Assembly: GCF_002865645.1 (NCBI RefSeq)
Contig: NW_020194684.1
Location: 6,369,565-6,433,564 of the forward strand
DNA: 64,000 bases
Source: Hyaloscypha bicolor E
Lineage: Eukaryota; Ascomycota; Leotiomycetes; Helotiales; Hyaloscyphaceae
Direction of reading: 5' to 3'
Part shown: positions 47,618-58,035 of the stretch, in pieces
Numbering within the stretch: the first letter of the stretch is position 1
Layout of the letters: each line of letters begins with the position of its first letter
Translations under genes and position numbers: made by a program
Notes under the pieces: generated by a model
Seen by the model: the letters and a program-made list of their open reading frames with translations, nothing else
The model's database searches: none
What the model was told of the DNA's origin: nothing

Positions 47618-49840
47618 TTAGGTGATGGATATTTCTGTGTCAGGACAATCTAGCTTCCACAAGGGCCCCAAAAGCCAATTTGCAATTCCAACACGGCGGA
47701 AGTTCTCCCCACTGTCTCCCACCGGACACAGGACTAGCCCATGCGTCTCAGCAATCCGTAAGCAAAAGACGCTGGTGTTAGACCAGTCCATTTCATCCCT
47801 TATGTCAAACCAGCAAGACGCGCAGCGGCTGTGCGAGTCCTCTTCTTCTGCGGAATCCGAAGATAAGGGAAAACATGCCGGATATGTCTTTGAGTTGGTG
47901 TTCCGGCATGTCACTAAGGCGAGTGGCCCCCGAATCCTCAGTAAACCTCCAACCACTTCCCCAAAAGGATCTTCTGCTCCTAGCACTACATTCGCCTCCA
48001 CCAGCAACGCCAAGGGGTCCCAATCGAAGCGAGTTTCTCGTGTGAACATTACAGGACCATCTAAGGAGGCCCAGGACCATGAAGGAGCACGATAACTCGT
48101 TGAGCGTGATATCCTGGGCAGGCTCGTCTCAACTTGAACATCAACCCGCCAAAGCAAGTCAGTGAGCAACGTCCGCCTCCACAGACCAGCCAGATACTGT
48201 TCGGTTGATTCATTTGCAAACTTCCGTGCAAGTCCAGAAATTGCGACTAACTTGTCTCTACTTTGCGACAAATTTCGACGAGAATAATTTGCCACAACAT
48301 CGTTCCAATTCCGTGTTGACAGTTTCGGATTGATACGAAGGTCGTATTTCGGCGAAATTTCGGGCTGCTGTCCCTGCTCTATTATCGTTGTCTCTTCGCA
48401 CCGCCAGGCCATCATTCTTGACCCACACATCAACACACGAGGCGAAAGTGCAAGCTCCTGAAGGCACCAAGCACGAGTGTCCACTGCTTCCGGAGACCAG
48501 AATGGAATCGCTTCGACGTACTCTGAAACATATACGCCGGATAATATTTGAATTGCTGGCATTGGAGGTCGTTCAAGAAAACACCCTCCATAGCTGTCTC
48601 GAGCGCCCGCCGCGCAAATGGTGAGAGAAGAATAAGTATATACTTGACCCATCTTACTTGATTCTGTTTGCCAGTCCTTGGGACAGTCTTGTATAATGCA
48701 CAAAGAGTCAATCCACAGGTACTCAATCCCAAGGTGCCGCGTTATTTCTATCGCCTCTCGAAAGGTTTTCGGCAGAGCTGAAACTGAAATACTGCTCATT
48801 CTCTCCGGAAGTGTTTCTTTAGTTGTAATAGTAGGTTTGGAATTGCCCCAACAATGCGAAAGAGTGGTGTACTTGATGCTATTCAGCTTCAACAACCTTC
48901 CTGTTTCAACCAGCCTCGCTTCCTTACACCCGCTTGCGTTCCCAACATATATCAGTCTTTTAGGCCAAAGCCTGGTGAGCTGTTTACTGAGGCCGTGTGG
49001 AACTTTTGACTTGGCTGATGGTTCGATTGGAGGACCTGTTGCTGGTTTGGTGGCAAATGAGCTCTTCCGAGTCGCCGCTTTGAGCTTACTTCTCAAATTT
49101 TTGATAATTGAGCTTGTTGCAACAAGCGTCGACTGCGTAATAGCGGCAGGGATAGTAACAATAGGTGGCCTGGGGAACTGAGTGTTACTGCAGGCAACAT
49201 TATGATGCTTCACGCAGTTGTTGAACCAGGTGCTAATCATATCGAAACCCTCCTCTGAATCAGCTTTTGAGAGTATCTTCCTACCCATTATATTTGACTC
49301 CGCTTGAATGGTAAGCAGACATTTTGTTGAAATATATTGGAAGATAAATCAAATTAGCAGCTTACCCGACTTAGAATAGAGGGCGACAGAGCCCAGATAC
49401 CGTGGTAATGACTTGCCCATAGAGCATTCCAGAAAGATTCTACTGAGATCCATATCCGCCCTCAGAAGTACCTGCTGGGGTCGCTCAGATGAACATGATC
49501 GATAAAGCCAATCTTGTGAGTGAGCCGATTTCTCTGCTTCTCTTTCAACCGCCTGCCATAGCAGAGTGCACAGTGGGCAGCCTTCATTGGCAGATGTCCT
49601 GAGCGTGGCGAGGCTGGGCGCATGACAGTAGGCCAAAAGGTGGAGAGATGATTCAAGTGAATCCACAAGGCGCCGACAACGGCCACATGAACCCGCGACT
49701 TCAACCATTCTTGCGTTGAAACGAAGCGTAAGCTTGGATTTATCATCAAGAATTATCGTCCATGATGCGTCAAACTTGTCAACGTCGCTGCCAAGGTGAA
49801 GACTAGCGCAGAAGGATTCACGCGGGGAGTCTTGAAACAT
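47618..49840 (-). CDS. HET-domain (heterokaryon incompatibility) protein, 719 aa
   Basis: Two exons: 49840-49366 and 49302-47618, 63-nt intron, frame kept. The start is the ATG at 49840 (MFQDSPRESFCASLHLGSD). The N-terminus has the Cys-rich leader common in this class (SCGRCRRLVDS, then ANEGCPLCTLLW). The HET domain follows with all three conserved blocks: YTTLSHCWG, then YLWIDSLCIIQDCPKDWQTE with the YTYSSLTICAAGARDS helix, then TRAWCLQELALSPRVL. After it come YSRRNLSQSRDKLVAISGLA and YRAPSWSWASLDGPV, the usual C-terminal part. HET proteins trigger cell death after fusion of incompatible hyphae; the partner of this one is unknown. A MITE lies 20 bp upstream of the start codon. Confidence 0.9.
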
Positions 49841-49860
49841 AGCCACTCGCGAGATTGCAC

Positions 49861-50523
49861 TGTTCCCCCCGGTACGTCAATACGAGCTGTTGATCAATCG
49901 GACCTAAGCGAGGAGCCCGTTTGCTTGATCGTCTACTTAAGCGAACTCCGATTCATAAATATGAAGTCGGATACAAGCGAATTTTTAAAATATTGTGGTA
50001 TTTTCAAAATAATAAATTATTAAAATTCTATTAGTAGGATTTATTAGAAATAGTTTAGTTAATTATATTATTAGATGATCTTAGCTAAAACCTTTTATTA
50101 TAACTCTAAATAATTTTAATTATAAAATAGTGTTGCATGGCAACTGCGTGCTAGTGGTCACGTGCAGGCTCACGTGACTACATTCCTGTATTTAAGCTTT
50201 GGCCACTCATGCCACACCTCTCTTTCCTCTTCATCAATCTATATATTATTATTACAATACAATAACAATGTTTTATTATAACAAATAGTTTCTTTGTTAA
50301 ATATATAATTATATAAATCTTTTTGTCTTTAATAGATTTTAATCTAAGAAAAATTTATTTAAGTTTCTCGTAAGTATTAATATTTTTATTTAATTAAATT
50401 TTGGCTTTTATTCTTTATTAGAAAGTTATATATTGTTTTAAAATTAGGCTTTTTAATTAGCGAATCAGGCTCCTCGCTTAGGTCCAATTGATTAACGGCT
50501 CGTATTGATGTACCAGGGGAACA
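49861..50523. mobile_element. MITE copy A (family with TGTT...CC ends), carrying a solo LTR
   Basis: Inverted terminal repeats begin TGTTCCCCCCGGTACGTCAA at the left, and the complement of the right end reads TGTTCCCCTGGTACATCAA. Subtracting the nested LTR and its duplication (158 bp) leaves about 505 bp, close to the 514 bp of copy B at 61874-62387, and the interior (GCGAACTCCG, then an AT-rich core, then GCGAATCAGGCTCC) aligns with copy B. No clear target duplication remains at this copy. There is no coding capacity. Confidence 0.8.
50131..50283 (+). repeat. Solo LTR, 153 bp, inside MITE copy A
   Basis: Starts TGTTGCATGGCAACTGCG and ends ATTATAACA, flanked by a perfect 5-bp duplication AATAG (50126-50130 and 50284-50288). 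It contains CACGTGAC, a TATTTAAG box near 50190 and a CT-rich stretch, the layout of an LTR promoter. No internal retrotransposon sequence is next to it, so it is a recombination product. Confidence 0.8.
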
Positions 50524-50751
50524 GATAAATATACCAGAACCTATTCTACATTGGCATTATCTGGAACTCAGTTGTACGCCGAGTAGTGGTAGCCGTTCTT
50601 GCAGATTAACCAAAAGTTTTACTGATATCAAGAACTGGAATTCTTCAAGACATCACTTCTGGGGGCATTTATTCCCCAAAATTCTGTTTCTGATTATGAA
50701 AGGAGTTGCTCTCTTTGCGCTCTCACTTCCCAAGTAAACTCATAAAAAAAA

Positions 50752-51420
50752 CTACTTATCGCCATTGACAACGGCCAACATAAATCCATCAAACATCTCA
50801 TCCACCTTCGTTTTATGACTAGAAACCGTCGACACAAGCGTAGCAGTAACGCTTTCCTCCCTCCCCACCTTCGTAACCAAACTCTCACTCTCTCCCACAT
50901 TCTCATGCTCCAACAACTCCCTCACCACATTATCGACATAAATGCACCCATTCAACCTCGTCAACTTGACCGCCCACTGGAAATACTCCCACTGCTCCTC
51001 CCAATCTGCATCAATAAACACTAGATCAAACTTCCTTCCCTCCCTTGCCAACTTCGGCAAAACATCTAGTGCGGCACCCAGAATGATTTCCACATCAAGG
51101 CCCTTGGTGTTCTCTAGTGCGACAGAGCGGTGCTTGGTGTTAATCTCGATGCTGGTTACTCTGGCGCCGGTGCTGGCGAACCAGATTGTGGAATAACCTC
51201 CTAGGGTCCCAATCTCGAGCACGGATTTGGCGCCGATGAGCTGGCATTGAATGGCTAGGTATTGGCCTTGCAGGGCGGATATAGTGATTGGCGGCAGGCC
51301 ATTCGCAATGGAGTTGGAGAGTGCGTGGTCGAGTTGGGGATTGGGTTTGAGGAGGCTGGATTGCGCCTGTGCGTCGATTTTGCCTGCTTTACGGAGGTGG
51401 CCGGTTGCGGGGGAGGCCAT
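50752..51420 (-). CDS. Class I SAM-dependent O-methyltransferase (caffeoyl-CoA/catechol type), 222 aa
   Basis: A single-exon gene. I start it at the ATG of MASPATGHLRKAGKIDAQAQ (51420); an in-frame ATG 55 codons upstream (51585) would add a Pro/Ser-rich leader that the family lacks, although it could be a targeting peptide. The SAM-binding loop is SVLEIGTLGGYSTIWFA, followed by the acidic end of the next strand in VTSIEINTKH. The metal-binding/catalytic region reads FDLVFIDADWEEQWEYFQ and then CIYVDNVVRE, as in metal-dependent O-methyltransferases. It transfers a methyl group from SAM to a hydroxyl, usually of a catechol-like small molecule, in the cytosol. Neighbours give no firm pathway. 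Confidence 0.88.
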   Translation of the reverse strand: MASPATGHLRKAGKIDAQAQSSLLKPNPQLDHALSNSIANGLPPITISALQGQYLAIQCQLIGAKSVLEIGTLGGYSTIWFASTGARVTSIEINTKHRSVALENTKGLDVEIILGAALDVLPKLAREGRKFDLVFIDADWEEQWEYFQWAVKLTRLNGCIYVDNVVRELLEHENVGESESLVTKVGREESVTATLVSTVSSHKTKVDEMFDGFMLAVVNGDK

Positions 51421-52250
51421 TTTGGTGGTGCTGGTGTTGGGAGTGAGGCTGTTGATAATGTTTATAGGAGTGACACCGAGTGTGGGAACGGGCGTTGGCC
51501 TTCGGTTAGGGGAGAAAAATCGAGGTACAAAGATAGACTTCCTAGGAATTTGGGAATGATCTGATAAGAAGATCTGATAACCCATGCTCTAAGGGATGGT
51601 CAATTTATAATACCAGCCGTGGATGACAGTGAGTGGGCTTATTCCGAAGTACGGAGTTCACAATCTCTAGATATCAATCTTGAACCCTCTAGATTGACGA
51701 ATACGTTGAATGTGCCGCCTGCGCTGCCCGCGTCGCCCTTTACCGACTACCTCAATGAGCGACTTTCCTGGATTTAAGAATGTTCATTGGCCTCAATGTG
51801 TTACCAAACAAGGACAACGACTCGGTCTTCTCCTTAATTCCGCGAAGCGATATGCTCAACCTGTATTTGCTCGGCCGAGAGACCATGGGCAATTCCTAGC
51901 GGGGTGGAGTATTTGGGAGTCAGCACGGAGTTTATAACCTAAACACCATCCGTCTTACCGCTAAGTACGGAGTTCGAGTTAAGCGAGCGAATAGGGGTGT
52001 TTGTCACGTGCTCCTCAGCAATCGCTTCCAACGCATTTGGAGTGGACTCGATTAGGAAGATATGAAATTGGGAATAACCTCATGGCAAAAGTCGCCTGAA
52101 GTAGGGAGACAATGTGGCATGACACGTCAGAACGGTAGTGACACTTGGCAGTATATAATGTACAAATACAATGGGAACAATTCCCCCACGCCACTCCTCA
52201 ACGCCACAACACCTGCACCCCACCACCTCAAAAATACCCACTTTACACCT
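51421..52250. other. Intergenic DNA between methyltransferase and transporter
   Basis: No gene seen apart from the possible in-frame extension of the methyltransferase to 51585. Repeated short words such as AGTACGGAGTTC (about 51651 and 51963) are present. The right end is the 3' flank of the transporter's original stop codon. Confidence 0.45.
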
Positions 52251-52370
52251 TCAACCCAATGCAGGGTTCGAAGCGCAATAATCAAAGTTCCCCGTCTGGA
52301 AATTATTCCCCCAATACGGAGGGAACGGAACCGCCTTTCCACTTGCACCCTGCACTGCAAAAGTCGTAAC
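52251..52370 (-). pseudogene. Stranded 39-codon C-terminal tail of the OPT transporter
   Basis: The frame VTTFAVQGASGKAVPFPPYW, then GNNFQTGNFDYCASNPALG and TGA at 52251-52253, is the conserved OPT C-terminus. It is separated from the rest of the gene only by the solo LTR at 52376-52705 and one copy of its 5-bp duplication. Removing the LTR and one duplication re-joins GGTELLVF to VTTFAV in phase. Confidence 0.85.
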
Positions 52371-52375
52371 AAAGA

Positions 52376-52705
52376 TATTGAAAAGTAATCGATTTATTGA
52401 TGGAAAATCGATATATTGGAGTTTGACAATCTGTAGAATGACTAGATACAGGAGAGTAAAGAGTAAAAAAAAAGGAGAGGAAGGAATCTAAAGTACAGTT
52501 CTTATATACCCACTAGTAGGTGGCGATTTCCTCTAGTATATTATAAATCAGATGACTCATATATATTAGTGAGCGTTCCCTGAGCTTCCATAGTGAGCTA
52601 TTCCATAGGCTTCCATAGTAAACCATTATAAATGAGAGTGGCGAAGCTAATATTAGTAGTTGAACCTGGTACTGGAAGGACTAGTAAGCTAGTACCAATT
52701 CAACA
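52376..52705 (-). repeat. Solo LTR, 330 bp, inserted in the last exon of the OPT transporter gene
   Basis: Read on the minus strand it starts TGTTGAATTGGTACTAGC and ends TTACTTTTCAATA, flanked by a perfect 5-bp duplication (TCTTT on the minus strand; AAAGA at 52371-52375 and 52706-52710). It contains GTATATAAG as a promoter box and CT-rich downstream sequence. The style and 5-bp duplication suit a Copia-type element, but no coding sequence is left to confirm this. Confidence 0.85.
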
Positions 52706-55053
52706 AAAGACTAACAGTTCCGTTCCTCCACCGATGGCTGCACTCAAAATATAATTATATTTCAAGAACCATTCAGGGTGGCGTCTGCGGACGTAGAACT
52801 GCACGTAGAACCCGAGACCGAAGGCGACCATGACGGAGGAGTTGATGCCCACTGAGAGGTAACCGAGATACCAGGAGATAACGGGTGTGACGACGTAGTT
52901 GAAGCCGACTTTTGGGAAGGCACGGTGGGCGAAGTAAAAAGGGAGCGGGAGGAAGAAGCCGATGGGGAGGGCGAGAATGATCCATTGGTATTGACGGCCG
53001 ATGCTGAAGAGGTAGCTTGATAGGCCTCCGAAAGCGATTGCCTTAGAGTTGTTAGTTATCGTGGAGGAAAGGAGCGAAACATGGTTGGAAACGAGTGACT
53101 TACGTTTGAGTTGAACGATTGGATAACTTGCCCGGACCAGATGTTGGTTCCTTGGATAGAGAGAAGAATCTCGCGCTGATTGGTTGTAATAGAGCTCATC
53201 AGAACGTAGTTGATGATGGCGCCGAACACCGTTCCCATGATTTGGACCATGAAGGTACATCTTGGGCTAAGCTTGCCGTATTGACCAAGCTTCAGATTTT
53301 CGACCAAGAACAGAGCTTGAGACTGAGCATTGGCTCCGAAGAGGACAAAGTACATGTTAGCGACTGGCTTGCCAGGATGAAGATAGCCACCGATGAGCTG
53401 AACTAGCCCAGTGATGGGCACGCCGAAGCCGATGAGTCCAGTCAGGGCACCGAAGAACAAAGTACTGCCGAATGAGAGAGCGCAGGCAACCAAGAATCCC
53501 CACCAGGGTAAGGTGGACTTCAAGTTGTAGATGCAGAACAAAGCGGTGGCCATTGACAGGCCCAAGATGAGGAGGTACCACCAGGATGGGACTTCTTTGT
53601 ATGCGAGCATTTGTTTGTAATGGGGGTCCAACTCTTCTTTCTCGTCGTCAAGTCTTTCCATTCCGAGGCTTTGAGGACTCTTCTCCCAAAACATCATCTT
53701 CGGCCGAAAGTTCTTTGCGGTGGACCATTTTGGGAGCTTGAACGTCTTGCCAACGATGTCGCCGTTCCACAGAAGAATGTGAATGATCGTTGCAGTAATA
53801 CCGAGATTGGTGGTCAGAAGGAACGATGCGTTAGTTGTAGCAAAGAATGGAAGTCCGATCACGTCAAGTATTGATGGGTCAAGCTCATTGTAGGCATCCA
53901 GGATGGCGCTCTGGTTGAAGACGACGAATTGTGTCGCGTTGGAGGCCTGGGAGAAGAGTGCTTGGCTCAAGAATGGAAAGTCCAAAGCGTTCCAGAGGTT
54001 GCCGTAGTACATCCAAATGTACATTCCGGTGCACAGGACAAATCCAACAAAGGCGTTCGTGAGGGTGATCAGAGGGGTGAAGAACGCCGATGTACCCACG
54101 TATTGCCAATCAAAGCTGAAGGCCAATAACCCGAGCCCCTCGTTTCCACTAGATCCACCAAAGATGTTTGTGAAGACTAAGCTTTCTCGGTTTGCTAGAC
54201 AGAAGAAGCTCACACCGGTCAAAACTGGCATGACATACTGGGGGAATAGTTCCCAAACAGCGACAACACCAAAGACGATCCAGAAAAAATTGAATTTCTT
54301 CCTCATCTCACTCTTATCTCGGTGCAGGGTCTCGATAAGAGAACTTAGGGGTAAAATGCTGGGCCACAACATTTTTGTAGGGTATACCAAACTCTTGCGA
54401 AGCACTCCGGCCATGCCGTATCCAAGCAACTGCGACGACAGGAGAAGTAAAATCGCAACAACTGCATTTGGAACAATGTTATAGTATAGCTTCTGCGTGG
54501 CCAAAACCTCGGTGGCATATGCTGCTGAGGATGCGGACGAAGACATGATCACAATTGCCAAGTGTTCCTTCGAGTTGAAGCTGTGTGGGTTGAACCATCG
54601 ACCAATGAGCCCACGTCTCGGGAGACCAAGGGACATTGCGTTGCCAATGACATAGCTGATAACTGTTAAGAAGATAACAGACACAGCTACAGATTGTGGT
54701 TTGAACAGGAATATTGTGGCTAAGGCAGATCCAAATCCAGAAAGGCCAAAACCTAGTAGTACAATCAGTAGAACTCTGGCAGGGCTTCAACAATAGCCTT
54801 CGGTACCTAGGAAGAGCATTCTGAACGTCCAAGGATTCAATGAAGAATCATCGTCGACGTGAAGTGCCTTCAAGGCAATAGTCTCCATATTCGCAACCAA
54901 CGGTTCAGCGGCTCTCTCTGAATCCCGAGTCTTGTACCTGACAAGACTTTCAGTTCCCAACATAATCTTCTCCAACGATGTAGTCGCCGCTGACATCTGC
55001 AAATCCATGGTCACAGCGCGTGCCGGCTTGCGGCCTGGTCGTGTCCCAGACAT
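52700..55053 (-). CDS. Oligopeptide transporter, OPT family (ISP4-type), truncated at the C-terminus by an LTR
   Basis: Three exons: 55053-54807, 54752-53104 and 53041-52700, giving 745 aa as the gene now stands. The start chosen is the ATG of MSGTRPGRKPARAVTMDLQM. After LNPWTFRMLFLG come multiple membrane spans with OPT signatures FLFKPQSVAVSVIFL, NPHSFNSKEHLAIVIMSSSA, TGVSFFCLA, FGVPITGLVQLIGGYLHPGK and the last-exon SIGRQYQW. Proteins of this family import tetra/pentapeptides, glutathione-like peptides or metal-peptide complexes with protons at the plasma membrane. The native C-terminus is interrupted after GGTELLVF by a solo LTR, which supplies one Cys codon and a TGA; the lost 39-residue tail lies at 52370-52254. 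Whether the shortened protein works is unknown. Confidence 0.88.
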
Positions 55054-57048
55054 TGCTGCTGTAGTGCTGGCCTCCGCAGGCTCATCTGAGGGGTACAAGA
55101 GAAAGGCGAGTTCATAAACAACATGAGAGTGCCCAATTCCAAGAAAAGGAATCTTACTTCCGCAGTCCCGTCAAAGATAACGAACCACAGGGGCTCCCAT
55201 ACCAAACCTTAGTAAAGACAGCAAATATTAGAGAGTGCATAACTCGCAAGCTGAACATTAAAAAATCCCGGTGTGAGGTTGGTTGCAGAGTACGGGGCTT
55301 AGAACTACTACTCGACCTGGTCAATGATATTGCTGCCAGCTATCAGCAGCCATGCCATTGGAACAGAGGCGAGACTCCCAGGAACCAAGTTAAGCATTTT
55401 CTATCTTGGCGAGGGTATTTATCTGGAGATCGTTTAGTGGGGGCAGCAGTGAACGGATCATGTTCTGTGATGGTTGTTGGCTGAAAATTCGTACACGGAT
55501 GCCAAGCGAATTCCCCCGACTCTTGTGCGACACAGCCAAAACGCGATTAAGAATTTCCACAATGCTATGCATAAGTCGCCTTGTTTCGATATTTTAACGG
55601 CAGATAAGGTGCCCAGCCGGCCCTGCTCAAGCCGGTGATATTTGTGTGAGCAGACGGTGAGAGGTCAACTCTGCAATTCAGAGCAAGATAAGGGGGAGTG
55701 GAGCCGAACGATACTCTCTGCCGATGGCGTACATTCAGTGGCATTATTGCGAAGGATGGATCTCATGTCCCTCAGTTCTCATGTCCCTCAGAAAAGCGAC
55801 CAGTGTATTGTCCTGGTAATAGGTGAGCCAATCTGAAGAAGGAACTAACGTGAGGATTCTAGAAAAAATTGAGATCCCGATCTTGGATGAGATTATCTTG
55901 GAGGAAAACGAAAATGAACCACGAAGGTCAACATCTCTTCTTTATGTTCTTGATCGCATAAATTCTACGCCGCATTACTCAAAACCGCGCCGCTGGGCGC
56001 TGTTTGGTGCAGAGGAATAATTAACGACTCAACTGCCATATGGCGGATGAGAAGGTTGGAGGTACGATGGGAGGTTGATCATAGGCACGTGAAACACACG
56101 TGATATGCACCTCCACTCTTTGTGCAGAATGTTTATTGGACACGATGCATATCAGGGAATACATTGATTGCTCTTGCGCTCTCTCCCTGCGTCGAACGAT
56201 TTCCGACGAAATAAGCACAGTCTCAAGTGACCCGTTTCGTTTCTCGCCCGAGATTTAGGGTTCGACGAGTGTTACGTCTGAGTACTTTTGAATAATCTTA
56301 GTCTGATAGTAAGAGATTCGAGGAAATGGGGGCTAGCATCCATGTTTGAGTAGCCGAAGAGAAAGTGCGGAGCTCCCTGTCCTTTCTTTGCGGGTCGTTC
56401 GAACAAATTGTGGCAAGCTGCCGCTGTTCTTGCTGCCACTTCTCTGATGTACTGGAATCTTCGACAATAATAAGATCCATATCAGAAAATGTGTGCGCAC
56501 GACACGGGAAAGCCTCGGCACATTGGATTTGCGAAAAGGCATTTGATTTATAGCGCTGCAGTACTCAAAGTTGTCACGTTGGTTGAGTGGCCCAACCCCC
56601 TGAAAGTTAAGCGACAACCCTGAGTTTAGCGAGTTATTGGTCGCTCAGCGACTTTTAGTGGCGGCCGACCCCAAGGAAGATCTGCAAGTTTGACTTCAAC
56701 AAACTCCTCGTCATCTTAACTCCGTTCCCGAATTATAATCATTCTCACAACTGAATTTTGACACTTTTTGAGAATGGTAGAAAAGTCATACACCTCCGTA
56801 GAAAAGAAGGGTTTGTTGTACACAAAATCAAACACCACCACACGGCCCACAAATCCCGTCAGTAGACCTGCAGTTACCACAGTTATTCCCGACCTTCCGA
56901 AAAGCAACCTCTGCACGGCATGCAATCACCAACTCGGAGCTCCCCCCCCTATTTCCGATTCTCCGTTCCCGCTCCCTTTTCTCCGCGCACTATAAACATT
57001 CCCTCCAACCCCATACCCCCTTAACCTACCAGCGCATTGACCCTCAGA
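55054..57048. other. Intergenic DNA between divergent OPT and SDR genes
   Basis: About 2 kb with no supportable gene; it contains both promoters. A palindromic-looking pair of CACGTG-type words (GGCACGTGAAACACACGTG at about 56085-56103) is a possible basic helix-loop-helix factor site. Confidence 0.4.
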
Positions 57049-58035
57049 ATGACATCCCAAACCAAACCCCTTGTCTGGCTCATAACCGGCTGCTCCGCCG
57101 GATTCGGCAAGTCCCTGGCCCTCCTCGTCCTCAAGGCAGGCCACCACGTAATCGCCACCTCCCGAACACCTTCTAAATCCACATCCCTTGTCAAGAAAGT
57201 CGAAGCGCTAGGCGGAATATGGCTTCCTCTAGATCTAACCTCCGGCAAAGAAAACATGCAAAAAATCGTGGATGAGGGGACTAAGAAATGGGGGCGCATT
57301 GACGTCTTGGTTAACAATGCTGGGATATCGATTTTGGGGGCGTTGGAGGACTTTAGGTGAGTTCGAAAAGTGGATTGGTGGGAAAGAGAGCTGAGTAGGG
57401 GCTAATTGAATGGCAGTGAGCAAGAGGCAAAACTGGTTATGGAAACGAATTTCTTTGGTCCAGTAAGATTGATTCAGAGAGTGCTGCCTCAAATGCGAGC
57501 CCGCCGAAGTGGTATCATAGTCAATATTTCCAGCGGTGCGGGCGTGGATCCCAGCCCCGCGATGGGAATGTATGGGGCCTCAAAATGGGCACTTGAAGGT
57601 GCATCTCAAGGTTTTGCGAAAGAGCTATCGCCGTTTGGAATCAGGGTTTTGATTGTCCAACCGGGTGCTTTTACGACGAACATGATGAATGCGGTGACGA
57701 TGACGGAGAAAGATGCGAGTGTGAACTACAAGGGCACGGTTGTGGAGAAGATGGTGGATGTTTTTAGGACGAATGGGGAGTTCAAGGCGCCGAATGATGT
57801 TGAGAAGGGCTGTCAGGGGATCTTTGAGGTAGTGACGGGAACGGGGAGAGGGGTGGGAAAGGAGGGGTATAGCAGGTTGGTGTTGAGTAGGGATATTGGG
57901 CAGAGGACGCTCGAGCAGACGAAGAGGAATACCGATGCTTTGGAGGCATTTAGGGATGTTTGGGAGAATACTGGGCATGATGGTGGGGTTGTGAAGTCGA
58001 TGGCGGAGATTGAGTCGGAGGCTGCTAGTGCGTGA
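57049..58035 (+). CDS. Short-chain dehydrogenase/reductase (SDR), 308 aa
   Basis: Two exons: 57049-57356 and 57417-58035, with a 60-nt intron joining DF to SEQEAKL. The start is the ATG of MTSQTKPLVWLITGCSAGFG. The classical SDR features are in order: TGCSAGFG (TGxxxGxG dinucleotide loop), LDLTSGKENM, NNAGISILG, the catalytic serine in IVNISSGAGVD, and the YGASK Tyr/Lys pair (YxxxK) followed by PFGIRVLIVQPGAFTT. The Arg in ATSRTPSK after strand 2 suggests NADP(H) preference. The C-terminus is longer than the minimal fold. It reduces or oxidises a carbonyl/alcohol; the substrate is unknown. Confidence 0.9.

Noticed and set aside
30287..58035. A secondary-metabolite cluster made of MFS, monooxygenase, methyltransferase, OPT and SDR genes
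   Set aside because: No polyketide synthase, NRPS, terpene or RiPP backbone gene is present, genes are scattered over 28 kb with unrelated genes between, and there is no shared promoter pattern.
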